DNA of 64,000 nt from positions 13,828,501-13,892,500 of the forward strand of contig NC_053190.1 of assembly GCF_905163445.1 (NCBI RefSeq), read 5' to 3'. This DNA comes from Pararge aegeria. Taxonomy: Eukaryota > Arthropoda > Insecta > Lepidoptera > Nymphalidae. How positions within the stretch are numbered: position 1 is the stretch's first letter; each line of letters opens with the position of its first letter. The notes under the pieces are model-generated. The model was not told the origin of the DNA, did not search any database, and saw only the letters and a list, made by a program, of their open reading frames with translations. Shown here piece by piece: positions 21,901 through 35,795 of the stretch. Position numbers and translations under genes: made by a program.

Positions 21901-24900
21901 GTCGCTGCCCACTGCGACAATCGGCCGTGGCAGTTGCCATAGGTTTGTAGGGTTAGTTGCGCTAGGCTTTTGGGTATTCCGCAGACTGGCTCAGAGTCTA
22001 TTTGCTTCTCCATAGCGTCTACTTTTGCATGATCATCGGTATTTTCATCACCGATGATCCCCTCATGTCCTGATTACGTTGGTTACTGGAATAGGTAATT
22101 AAGAGAACAATTCGAGTTAAATTATCCTAAATATACCATATATTTGTATATGCGACAAGTTAATTCAAAACGTGATGCATTTATTACTGAGCAGCATAAT
22201 AACGCCCCACTTCTTCAAACATTTCTTTTGTTTGGACTAGCTGGCATATAGTGTTATTACAGGTCCTTTTTTTTATATGTATCGCTCTGAGCAGACACAA
22301 ATTCTCCATAATAAAATGTTTATTGAATATGGGAGGAGACCACCAATAAAAAGTAAAACATAGGAACACTTGATATAATTGCTCCTAAACTTTCATTTTA
22401 ATTTTGCAAGTCACTTTTACTGTGACTGACATTCGAAGATCGAAAGCGAACGGGCTCTGCGAGGTACCGCCAATTTTCTAACTCCAGGCTGGTACTGAGA
22501 ATTCTTCAACAGAAAACCTAAACAAGATTTGGCTTACCCGGATACGAACCGAGGAACCCTCGTGAACCATATATAGTTAAACAAGCTTAACATTACACCA
22601 ATGTTTCTGATGGGAGGCGTCAGCCGTGGCTAGTTACAATTCTATCGACAAAGACGTGCCGCTAAGCGATTTAGCATCCGGGTACGTTGTCGTGTAGAGA
22701 CAGAATATGGACTTAATATAAATGCCATACTCCCTAACAGGCTAGCCCGCTACCATCTTAGACTGCATCATACCATCAGGTGAGATTCAGTCACGGGCTA
22801 ACTCGAAGTGAAATAAAGCGTGTAAAAATAACAATGAACGAGGCACAAATCGAGGCCATAACCGGTCATCGTCGTAAGTCGTAAGTCTTACGGTCTAGAG
22901 GTTTATACACGATCACAGTGGGATGGCGGACGTGTTTAAATTCTGACTTTAAACTAAGAGTTTCGTGACATGACCCGTTTCTATTTCAGTATGCAACATT
23001 ACAATTTGTTTTTTTTTTGCATATTCACAATTTTTCAAGCTTTTTAAAAATTCATCACAATTTAATTTTATATTTTTATCAGTGTTCGTACCTACGCTTT
23101 AAGAAGACATCATCATCAATTAGTAAATAAGAAAAATTTAAACCACCGCATACTCAGTAGTATTTTATATTTATATTATTTTAAAAATAGGAAGACGTAC
23201 TTCAAATTTTCGTCAAAGGCAACTTGTGGAATTTTTCTATAGATTTTTTACTGAATCGTGTTTTTAGTTTTTCTAATCCTAAGGTTGCCTGGCAGAGATC
23301 GCTACTTAGCGATAAGGCCGACTTTTGTATCCTACTACCTCCTTGAAATGCTGTTCTTTTTATAATTTTCTGATCTTGATGTGGAGTATAAATAAAAAAT
23401 AGCGGAAAACCATTGAGCCAGAAATATGGCCAAGAATAATATCTTTTTTTCTTGTCAAGAACTACAAAGGTTTTATTAATTAATTATTTATGGCGTTCTA
23501 TAAACCACATTTAGCAGCACTGAGCGGCATAAATAAAGATAGATAACTCAAATGCATACAAAGATACCTAGGTAACCCAGTAGCGGCCAACTAAAAGGTA
23601 CGAAGGGTCTCTCAGAATGAGAAAGGTTTCGGCCGTAGTCCACCACGTTGGCTAAGTGCGGATTGGCGGACTTAACACGCTTTTGAGAACTTTATGAAGA
23701 ACTAATACCAGGCGTGCCACGATGTTTTTTGTTTACTTAATTGCCAGGGATCTAACTCGCCCCCGAAATGAAAGCTGAAGTCTTAACCACGACTCTATCA
23801 CCGCTTGGTATCAAAGATTAACAAAATATTCACAAATTCTTTATTTTGTGACCGGAATCATAATCATATAAAACTTTATACTCTATACGAAGCACTCGGT
23901 TCAGACTCGGTTATTAGAAAATAAGGTTATTTGAACTATAAAATAAATTTAAAAAACGTGTTGCTTTTTAAATTTTTGTCTGTATTGTGTATACTAAGAC
24001 TTTCACGAGCAGGTGGAGGGATTTCTGCAGAATGTTATGTGTGACCACTTCACACACACACACACATACACAAGTGTAAATTTGATGTTGAAGCTAATGT
24101 TAAAGTCATTACAATTCGTTAGGGTTTTCACTCTTTTTTGTAGGTTATTTGAAACTGAAATATACGTTTTACGTATTTACGTTACTTGACATACTTAATC
24201 GTTTCGATAAATAGTTTAAAATCTTTTAAAATGAGCTTGTATAATTCTGACTTCCATAATTATTATTATAAATTTGTTTCGTCTTAACAACAGTCCAATG
24301 TCTTCTATTCATGTTTAATAGTTTGGTGCATTATAAGCATCCCATGTCGAGCAAAAACGGCGCGGTGCGCTATTAATTCAATCAATTGCAGTCTTTAGTT
24401 GTACCAGAATTTGTTCAAATTCAATGTTTTACTTATTTATCACTGGTGTAGTAAATAAACATCAATTATTTAGAATATTGTTACTGTCAATTGGATAAAT
24501 TAGAGGGGCTGTCGTAAAAACCATTTTTATTTATTTAAATGTTTAGTATGGTAGAAACTATAGCTGTATAACTATTGATCGATTAAAATCTATTTGCGAT
24601 TAGCCTACATATCCTCAATTATGATATCAATATCAATAGATTGAATCTCAAGCAAAAGATATGATAATAATAATTTATTATTTTGTGTGGTGTTGATAAT
24701 TTTTATATGACAAAAGCCTTGATGTTATGCAAAATGCGGATACAAAATACGTTTCATTTTCATTAAACGTGCCAATAAATATTTATAACTTTTATTTTTT
24801 TGCTGCCAGTTGCCCGTGACTTCGTCCGCAGTGGTTATAGGATAAAGTTGTCGTTCTTCATCAATCGCGTCCAAACGTGTCTATTTCCAGAATGAGAAGG

Positions 24901-27900
24901 GTTTAGGCAGTTGTCCACTCTAGCCAAGTGTTGATTGGTAGACTTCTCACGCCTTTGAGAACGTTATGGAAAACTTACAGGCATGCAGGTTTCCTAACAA
25001 GGTTTTTCTTTACCGACCGAACTCGGTCCCTCCGAAATGAAAGCCGTAGTCGAAACCACTGGGTTATCAACGCTTCTTTCATTTGTCATTAGGATATCCT
25101 AGTTATCTAGCACCAACAAATGCAGCACTAAAGGTTATAGCTGTTCCATCTTATACACAATATTGACTGACAACTAATGTTACAAAATATGAGCTCGGTA
25201 CTTTAACACCATTCGTCGTCGTCTCGAAAGCGAAGCCTCATGTCACACCCGCCTCGCCTGCCCGCTTTAGTGAAAGTTTGCCATTTTGCTTAGCCGAAAC
25301 ATGATAAAATAATGTAACTACATTCACATTAAAAGATAAGCTATACCAGCAACTATGTCCAAGTAGTATTTCTGATTTCCGTTGAACTAAAAAACAAAAA
25401 TAGAATTTGTTTACTTGCGTCTTTATTATTTCTGTCTTTAGTAGAAGAGTTGCGTTGCTTTCCAGCTATAAAGCGAATATTCTTGAATAAAAATGTCACG
25501 CAATTTAATAACTTTACAACCAGTGTGGTAACCTTAAAGTATAACCTATTTAATGATTTCCGTGTGCGTCAATAAAAATAAAAACAAAGTAACAAATTTA
25601 TTTACATACCGATAAAATTTTGTGCATATTTGTATGCCAGAGTTAATCTGATATTGTGTTACTCAAGGTTTTAAAATAGTCAAAATACATACATAATATA
25701 TTATAGTCCTTGCATACGCTAGCATAGATTATATTATCTACTTCTAATATCCAAGCCTTTAAAATAAAGATACCTATTTATATTTATTTTTGCGTGGCAA
25801 ATTTCAAGAAATTCATAATTCTAATTTTACACGAATAAACATAAAAAGGTTTAAATTTCTAATGTAAGTAGTTGATAAGAAAGCAAAATTGTAATCTATA
25901 TATTTAGTCTTTTTGGTTATAACACTTTGCTTCCCATTGACAATTTTTTTTTTTAAATTTTACATGAACTCTATTCCATATTTTTGAAAATGTAGGAACT
26001 ATATATTAATAAAAAGCTTTATAAATAAATAACTAAATTTAAGGTTTTTTACATGTATTATCATCATTTCAACCGATTGAAGTCTGGACACTATGTCTAG
26101 CAGTGGACTTTAATCCTGAAATTCAATACGGTTGAAAGAGTTCCGTGGTCTTTCTGTCTCCGAAATTCCATCAGATCTATATGAAATTTGACTAGGACCA
26201 TTTCGGAATAAAAAAATGATCTTGAAAATCCGTCTTTGTATGACGGATTTTACGTCCGTCCTAAAAAAAACATCTGAACATTCAGTAATGAGATAAAAAA
26301 CAAGGATATCTTAGTCAGTTGATAGTTCACGTGTCATTGACTTGGTGTGTACCTGCTTTCACACAACTGAAGCACTGACCATTGGAACTTTCACTGTCAA
26401 TGGGACCTAAAGGCTGAAGATAATGACACAAATGTCGCACCTCCCCATTTAAGTTGTGTCACTTTTCGGTAGAGAATATTGAAAAAGATGAATTCCAGGT
26501 CTACAACTAATTACAAAAGTAATAACGAAAATGATAACCTGAAATTATCACATTGCGATTATCGAAATTATTAGGTACTGTTAGCTCCATTAAATATCAG
26601 ATTGCATTCATTTATTTTAGAACTATAAACAATAATAAAAACCATTGGTTATATTCAGTATTTTAAAAAGGGTTTGATTCCTCTGCGCGAGTTTCCAAAG
26701 CAGCATAGCGTGGGCAGTAGACATTTTTCTTCCCGGGGAAAGGATTAAAATGTATCTTCGCTCATAGCTTTATCAACTCTCTGAACATTGGCGCCAAGTG
26801 CAAATAATATTCAAATAATATAACGTATAATTAGAATTATAAACAGGGGTAAACTTCTACTATTCCCTGTGGCAAGGCTTTACTAGGTGGACACGTTAAT
26901 ATTATTCCTTGATAGGGGAAAAATCGGGGTCATAATTTTTGTCTCATGCCCACGGTAGCCATGCTGAAGACACCTAATTGCTAACGTCCTAACTGCTATC
27001 AGCGCAAGATGCTGTTTCTTCTTTCCTCAGACTCTTATTAATTTTATTTTTATAAATAAATGCTGCATTTTACATAGTTACAACCTTAGTTATAGATAAT
27101 TCCAATAAGCCAGTTTTTAGGTTAATATTGGTGGTGCACTACAGAACTGCGGTTGCTGAAGCAGCGCCCTGAACGCATTATTAAATTATCACTAGAGGAT
27201 GCCAGCAGCTTCATTAGCGTATTGAATTTTTGAGATCCCGTGGGATTATTTTGCCGCGGTGCCTACGAAAAAAGCCAGCTACAAGTAGTTATTTGAAAAA
27301 GCTGTGCAACCCGTACTTGCACTTGATTTTCAATTAAAATAAAAATACCAATTTCGGTGGATACAAGTAGAGAAATAAACTGTTCATATTCTTTCATATA
27401 AACATACGTTCACCATTACACTCGTCGGGACTAGGTAGTACTCCGAAAACTGTCAAATTCATGTTTCTTATTTTATCCAAAAAGCTTAAATTTATTTTCA
27501 TACAGAATTTTCCTTCCCCTGGCTATCAAGATTTCTAAGAAATCCTTTCTTAAAACAATTTTGGGATGCGTAAAGAAAATGCTTATAATATTTTTTTGTA
27601 TTTTTAAACTAAAATTAAACCTATAATTTTAAGCTTCAGAGTACATCAGCAAACTTATGCATGCGTCATTGAGCGTGCGAGCTTTTATGTGAAGTGGTTT
27701 GCACTTTCACTGTCAATGGTACGGTAACTATTGTAAGATGAAATTGTATTTGTTGTAAGAACCTGTTAAGCACCTTCCCTTTGTATGATTTGGACTTAAA
27801 ATAACTACCTATGCGATCAAATTTTTAAATGGCTATAAGTTCTAGCAATTGTTGTTTATGATAATATTCTTTATATATATATAATATTCGTGAAGTTGCA

Positions 27901-30900
27901 GGCAGATCGGGATTTCATTTATTTGAATGTATTTATTTATTCATTAGACACACCAGCAATTAATTGTAACTACATTCATAAAAATTTAATTATGTGTTAG
28001 GATTAAAAATTTCGAATTTCCTTAGAAATCATTCAAACTACGATTCTCATAAAACATTTTAGCTGGTGGTTTGGTGGTCTAAATTTCGTAAGAACTTATT
28101 TTCATTATTTTTCTTATCTCTATTTAGAAAAATATATAATATAATATCGCATACCTATTTATGTAGCATACCTATGTACCTTCCTATGACATAGAAATCG
28201 TATAATCTTAAGACGAGGTGTAGGTATTGCATAAATCTTGTTTGCGCATTGAGGTATTACGTTAGGTATACCTACCTATTTCATACGAATAAATAGCGAG
28301 GAAGTAGGCATAAAAAGTAGTGTGATATGGCCTAGATGCAACAGCTCTCGCGAAATTGGACTGTAGGTACGTGGTACAACGTTTATAATTAAACGGATGC
28401 ATTGATCAGACATCGTTGATTCGGACAAACTGATATGTACACAAGAAAATTTAAATAGAAGACCCTGGTTGAATACCGGAAAACGCTAAGTTGAAGAAGA
28501 AGGTTGTGTACATACAAGGTGTTATGGCATTAACTCATACCTCCTGGGTACGGTTTCCGCAGATAATCACTACCTATTACGTCGATTGGTGACGCCCTAT
28601 CATTACTAAGTCCGAGTAAATTCTTTTGGATTTTAGCGGACGGTAGCTACTCATTTTTAAAGATCTTAAATGGGCTTTTTTTAAATATATGTTCAACTTA
28701 ACCCGCTCACGGTATCTGGCTTAACAAATCAAGCTTTGACCACTTAATACACATGGCAGTATCACCATTTCGTAAATTAGGTAAGGCAGCAGCAACACTG
28801 GTGCAGTCAGTCAGTGGCGTACACAGGGTCTTCGGCCAGGGTATGCATAAATGCAGAAATATGGCATAAAATGGAAAAAATATTAAGTTATATAAAATAA
28901 TTTGGTTAGGCAGTTATTTTGTGAATTAATGAAGTGCACGCCACTGCAGTCAGTCTAGCTCTGCGATATCACCATCGTTGTGTACAAATCTGCCTTTTTG
29001 GTAACAAAAATACGCCATCTAGTGTGGTGCTATCTAGTTGTATGGGCAAGTGTTTGAACGGAATTAATTTAACAGGTCTAAACTCATCATTATTATTAAA
29101 CCATATAAATGTCTTATTCCTTGCTCATTACTCGTTATTGAGGTATACATTGTAAAGCTGAAATAATCCACACTGGTCACTGCCCCATTTGCTGGTCAGC
29201 AGACTAGGTCTATTTATTTTTTACTTAATACTTAAAATTAGTACAATGAAAATAACACAAGCACGAATTAAGTAGCCGCTAATAAATCGAACAAATTGAC
29301 AGCAAACTTATAACTTAATTATGAAACTTTAGAATATAGGCTTGAAAGAAAAAAAGAACATATTTTTGATAAGTAGATAATGTTAATAAGAGAAGACCCT
29401 TATTAACAATATCCATCAAAGTGGATATATGAAAACATAAGTAATACTTTTACGTAGAACAATTAGAAGTTAGAATTTAGAATAAAGATGTAAAAGTAAA
29501 AATAAGTATGTAAATAAGCATGTCTATAAAAGTAAAACTATTGCTATCCTTTTATTACTATTCCAAGGGGAACACTTTTTCTTGTTAATAGATGCTAGTA
29601 GATGAGGGCAGTAACACACAAATAAAACATATGGAAAGTTTTTATGATTAAATTATTTTTAAATTCTAATTTAATTACCTTGGAATTGTAGGCAAGCAAT
29701 CCATTGTTTTGATTTTAAATATTCAAGCTGGGGAGCGTGCGTGACTAAAAATAATATTACTCTTCTATGCCTAATTATTATCTCTTTAACACTGACATTG
29801 AACTTGAACAGATATATCTTACAGTTCTTTGACCGACTAGGCAATTGATATAACTTCTTAAAAAAACTGTATGTTAAGTCCATATTTGTTAATAGCAAAA
29901 AAATTTGCCTGGGCACGTTTTAGAGGCCTTTCTCTTCCAAATGTTTAAACATTATATATTTTTTGTCACTTAATGACATAGATTTATGAAAAGCAAACGG
30001 CTCCGCGTCTTTATAAAGAGCAACTGCTAAACTTCGAGATGCCAAATTTTTCTTAGTACATTCTATTGTTTTCAGAGTCTTACAGACTTTATCGTTTACT
30101 TTTTGTTTATGCCTTCAAAGTGACCACCTAAAATAAAGTTTGCATTTGTATTTGTAACCGTAAAATACTCTGCGATAAAAGAGAATTTTAAATTACGAAG
30201 CGGACATCATGGAAGGTTTCACATTATTAAATAACCGGTTTGCGATGTTAGATAGTAGCTTACGTACGTCACTCTATAATTTGTTGATAAACAGACGCAA
30301 ATGTATCCACGTTACAGTAAAGACATGATTCGATTGAATTCCATTGCATTTTACTTACAGACGATTAGCGTTTTGTTCAGTAGTTATTGAGATTTAGGTT
30401 ATTGTCTTCCACAGTTGATGTGGTGTGGTGTGGTAACTTGTAGACCTTGATGCACCCTCCGCACCTTGTAATTAGTATAATGATTAAAGTAATAAGAAAA
30501 ATGATAAAATATATTTTTTTAACGAAACTAGTTTGTTTTTTTAATTTGTAATGAATATTTCTATGATTAATAATCATTATGAGTTTTACCTATGCGTGAC
30601 GACCATCTTTTTTTTAATATAATTTTGTAATTATTGTTATAAATCATATATAAATGAGACCAATAGTATTATTTATCCATATTATATGTTTACAGGTATG
30701 CATGGCGCTGTCGGCGTTATACCACACGTTCTCGTGTCGCTCCGAGCACGATTACAACACGTTCCTCATGTACGATCTCTTCGGCATCGCGCTCTCCCTG
30801 CTTGCGATATACACTTCCGGCGTATACTACGCGTTCTGGTGCCATCATGTAAGTTACCTCTAATTATCTTTTTGTTATACTTTCTATACATATAATATCA

Positions 30901-33900
30901 AACATTTCTACAAAATTAACTGAAATCCCTGGTTTAATTAAAAAAAACTGATTTGCCGTAAAAATGCTTCATATATTATTCATATATTATTGTTAGTTTA
31001 TTGTAAGATTTAGTATCTTATGGAATAACAAAATGATTAAATACTTAAAATAAAAAAACTAGCGATTCACATTTAATTTTAACGCTGTGATAGTTGCGGG
31101 CTTTGAAAACGGCTCTTGGCTCATGACGAAATAAGGGCGTCGGCTACTTCAAAGATTCGGCACATACCGTACACCCGCAGTGTTTTATATGTTTAGTATT
31201 TTGATCATTTTCAGCTTCTATATAGTTAATAGATAGGCGTAGTGCCTATCTATTAACTATATGGTCATATATTTTCTGATGCAGACGAAGGAAGGAGTGT
31301 GGGTGTCGACAAATGTTTCATGATACTTTTTTCAGAGTAATAATTGACGGTCCAAGCAGATGGCCCACCTGGTGGTAAGTGGAAAAACGTGGCCCGTAAA
31401 CAGAGCATCACTTCACGGGGCACGCAAGGGGCACGTCCTGCTACATGTCGCCCTGTGTCCATCAATTTCAGTCGTAGATGTTAAGCCTTATATGCCTATA
31501 ATTACATTCACATTCGACGGTTCGATTCCCACTACTGGAAATTTTTTGTGTGATGAGGATGAATGTTTTTCAGTGTCAGGGTGTTTATATGCAGTGGCGT
31601 GCACTGGGTTTTTGACCAGGGTATGCATAAAGAAGGAAGGTGCCATAAAATGGAAAAATCCTTCGCATTTATGAGTCATATAAAAATTTCAGGGTATGCA
31701 GTGCTTTTGTGCATGTATTGAGTGCACGCCACTGTTTATATGTATATTCTAAGTATTTATGTATGTTATTCATAAAAATATTCATCAGTCATCTTAGTAC
31801 CCATAACACAAGCTACGCTTACTTTGGGGCTAGATGGCGATGTGTTTATTGTCGTAGTATATTTATTTATAGTATATTTATAATTACATAGCCAACCACG
31901 CCCTTCAGACGGAAACACAGTATTGCAACAATGGTGCTGAGCGGCAAAAATACGCATGGCAGTACGACTTCCCAAGCAGGGCTAGCACGCGCAGGAATTA
32001 ATTATATATAATATAAATTATATATATATTATATATAATATAAATTATATCCCCCGATTATATCCCCTAATAAGGGATATAATTAACGTGACCACCTGCT
32101 AAAGCACGGGAACATGAAATAGGAGAAGTTTACCCCCGTTTATTATTACACATATATTATTTGGATATTATTTCCACTTGAGCGCCAATGCTCTGATAGT
32201 TGATAAATGTGTGGGAGTAGGTAAATTGATATCCTTTCCCCGGGGATATAATTGTCTCCTGCCCATGCTAGCAGTGCTGACGAGCTTAGCCTCAAATAGC
32301 TCTACTATTTATATTTAGAATAAAGTTATTTGATTTATAAATCAACTAGCGTACCCAGCCCGCTTTGCCGGGCTAGATTTTGCTTTATTTTATTTTATTT
32401 AAACAATAAACATACATCATTAAATTTTTAATTTAAGTCTCATAATATATTAAATCCTTTATTTCTCTCCGTATTCATTCTCGTCTATTCTCTTCTCGAC
32501 CGGGTGAAGATCATTATCTACACCCATGTACACCCAACAATAGAATATCATCATGGTAAATAAAAGCTGTATTTGATAGCTTGAAAGTTCAAAAATAGGA
32601 GTGCTCCGATCGTCACCAAACTTTACAGGATTACTCGCCAGGTTAATCCGTAGATTCCCTGAAAGTTTCATCGGTCCAGCCGTTTCGGAGCCTATAGGAA
32701 ACATACCCACACACTTTCTCTTTTATATATATAGATTCAGGTGTAAAAACCCAACAAGAGGTGGTTTTATGTTAAAGAAAAAAAATACCTATGCTAATAA
32801 GAAATTAATTGTCTACTTATGTTAATGGCGCTGGGCGTGAATTGACTTCGAATTAATTTTCTGTCATAATTAGTTCGACGTACCTATATATATAAAATTC
32901 GTTGGTTGGTACCTACTGGACATAAAGAAAATTATTATCTTACCAGCTTCTTAACTGGACGGCCTATTGGCGCAGTGGACAGCGACCCTGCTTTCTGAGT
33001 CCAAGGCCGTGGTTCCTTTGTTTGAAATTTTTTCCACACTTTGGGTTACATTATCGAAGTTTTCATACGGGTCCCTAATTTTTTGAATATATTCTATTGT
33101 TCATCAGGGATAACGTAGGATTCTAATAGTGGAAGATTGATCGGTAACGCTATTTCGGAAGTAAAGGCTCGATATTTTAGTTTTAATACGATAATAATTG
33201 ATCTTATATCAATGTGGATGTATCATGCATATTCAATTAGAATCTTAATTACTATACCAATTTTATAAATTTAATTTGCATATAAAAATTTTTCGGAACG
33301 AGAGTCGCAGGTTCAAACCCCGCCAGGTTTTTAGCTATCTCGGCCTGAGCGCTTTTCCAATTTAGCTACGGCTCTCCTACCATCGATGCCGAAATTAGTA
33401 TTATGCCTTTTACATCAATCTTATAGCGACTTTAGCGTCATCTAGAAGGTTACAGTTTCGATCTACTTTTTCAAAGGTCCATATTACAATGAGACACGAT
33501 TGAAACAAGAGATGACACACTGCTTTTTTATAATTTTATAATTTTTTCGGTTCCGAATTTTTTTTATATGCACTTTAAATTTATAAAATTGATAATTCCT
33601 AAAAGTGTAGGTAAAAACACTAATAAAAAATTATAAAACTATACCAATCTTGAGATGTAGAGATAACAATATGTGTCCACAGTTTAACGTGCTCTCCGAG
33701 GCATAGAGGGAAAGTCTCTAAAGAGAAAGACTCCCTAGATAGTGGGAAAGTTTTGTTACCAATTAAATAACCAATTAAGGTACGCTTAACCAATGTAATT
33801 GTAGATCTTTCGTAATAATTATATTACCATAATATCATATTTAGCAAGGTTTTTATAAGGATTTTTTTCCCAGATGGTGCAAACTTGATCCTATTACTGA

Positions 33901-35757
33901 GCGCCCGCTGTCCGTCCGTCCGTCTATCTATCTATCAGCGGGTTGTTTCTCAAGCTCTAGAAATAAGGATAGATATTTGTTCACAATGACAGTATAGTCA
34001 TAGTCATAGTATATATATAGTTCGAGTCGAACTCGTGCACGTAGAAAATAAAAATCATAACTGTATGGGAGCCCTGTTAATTAATTATTTTATTATATTT
34101 TTTAGTATTTATCATAAGAGCTTAGCTCCAAGTTGAAATAGATAGATACCCACTGGTTACTAAGACAGATACGCACAAAAAGAAACAAATTTACTTTTTT
34201 ATTAAAAAAAATATATATTTTCAACTATCGTTTAACAAAGAATTAAAAAAAAAAACTAGTAACATCGATGATGATTTCTTATGAAATTGAATTAGTACCT
34301 ACTACTCTTTAAACTCATTAATTGCTATCCTACTGGGTTGTCTGGAAGAGATTGCTAAAGCAATTAGAACTCCTTTGTGGCATACCATAGATTTATCGAT
34401 GTAAAGCGTCGAACTGGCGAAGTGACACGACGTCACGTCGTCGCCGCGCCGCCGCAACCGTCGTGTTGACCGGCCGTTAATCGATATGTTAATATTGCTA
34501 CATCCAACACGTATCGATTCTTAACGTCGTAATCATGGTCGTATAAGCAATCGGCATTCACGATATTTTGTCATATCAAGCGAATCGATATTTCGTTTAG
34601 CGAAGCATAGCGCGTAGCCGAGTTTTTGTAGCATGGCGTAATTATATGTTTTCTATGAGCTCTTACCTCAGATCAAATACGTTGGACTTAACATGACTTA
34701 GATTTCACCTCCTCCGGAATTGTTATTGAAATAATTGTGTTGGCAGGTACGCAATGTTATTATTTTAGCTTTCAACTTTGGTTTACCTACTTAGAAATAA
34801 ATGTATGTAATGTAATATAGATTAACGACTACTAATACATTTTGGTATACTATCTATCTGTAGATACACTTCATTGTATACATAATAATGGCTCACACCG
34901 GGTTTTCAGGAAGCGATTGCTAAAGCAATCTAAAGCAATAAGCCCTCCTATGCATACCAATTGTTAATAAAATATTTTGTATTTATTTCCTTTGCAACGA
35001 ATATATGTAGGTATCTTCTGCCTGTGGATACACTTTCCATACTACATTTTTTAAATCGCTGTATCCATGTTATCTGGTTGTGGTCGGGAGTTTTCCTATT
35101 AAAAACTAGTTAAGTACCTATCTAACCTTAATTTATGTATACGATCACTTTAAAATAATATTGGTGTCATTTTGAATTGCACGCAGGTTGCACGCGAGTA
35201 AAAGTTAAATCATGGAAGCACCAGTGAAAGGCAAAAATCTCTCCTATCTTTCGTCTCTGCCTCACCTCATTATTGTAGCTTTCATACTCGTGACAATTAG
35301 GGTTTATTAGCGTGTTAATTTTGGGACCACAGGTAAAAAAAACTTGTAACATTTATTGTTTAGAAACTTCGAAGCAAGGTCATATTTAACTGCTATTAGC
35401 AGGTGTTGGTGAAAATAACCGGACACGCCGGTTAAACATGCTCTTCGAGACATGAAAGATGGGTCAAGTTAATGCTTGAAATCATACACAGATAGTTTTC
35501 AACTTGGGTTTAGTTGCTCAACTAGTGCTACCGCTGAAGAGAACGTTAAGCCATTTCCATTTATTACCGGTAACATATGGTATTAACTCCGCCAGACTGT
35601 ATTGGTGCAGCGAGGAGGAGCAAAGCTCTAAATCCATCAAAGGAAAAGGCCTGTGGTCAGCATTGGGACATTCATAGAAACTCAAACACTGCTTACATAC
35701 TTTCATATATACATACATTCATATATAAATTCATACAGACGCAGACCCAGACACACA

Positions 35758-35795
<38 letters not shown>

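Noticed and set aside
29671..29916. 81-residue minus-strand frame in PAQR3 intron 3
   Set aside because: No family resemblance, AT-driven composition.
32459..32710. 83-residue minus-strand frame
   Set aside because: Lies wholly within a non-autonomous Helitron and has no Rep or helicase motif.
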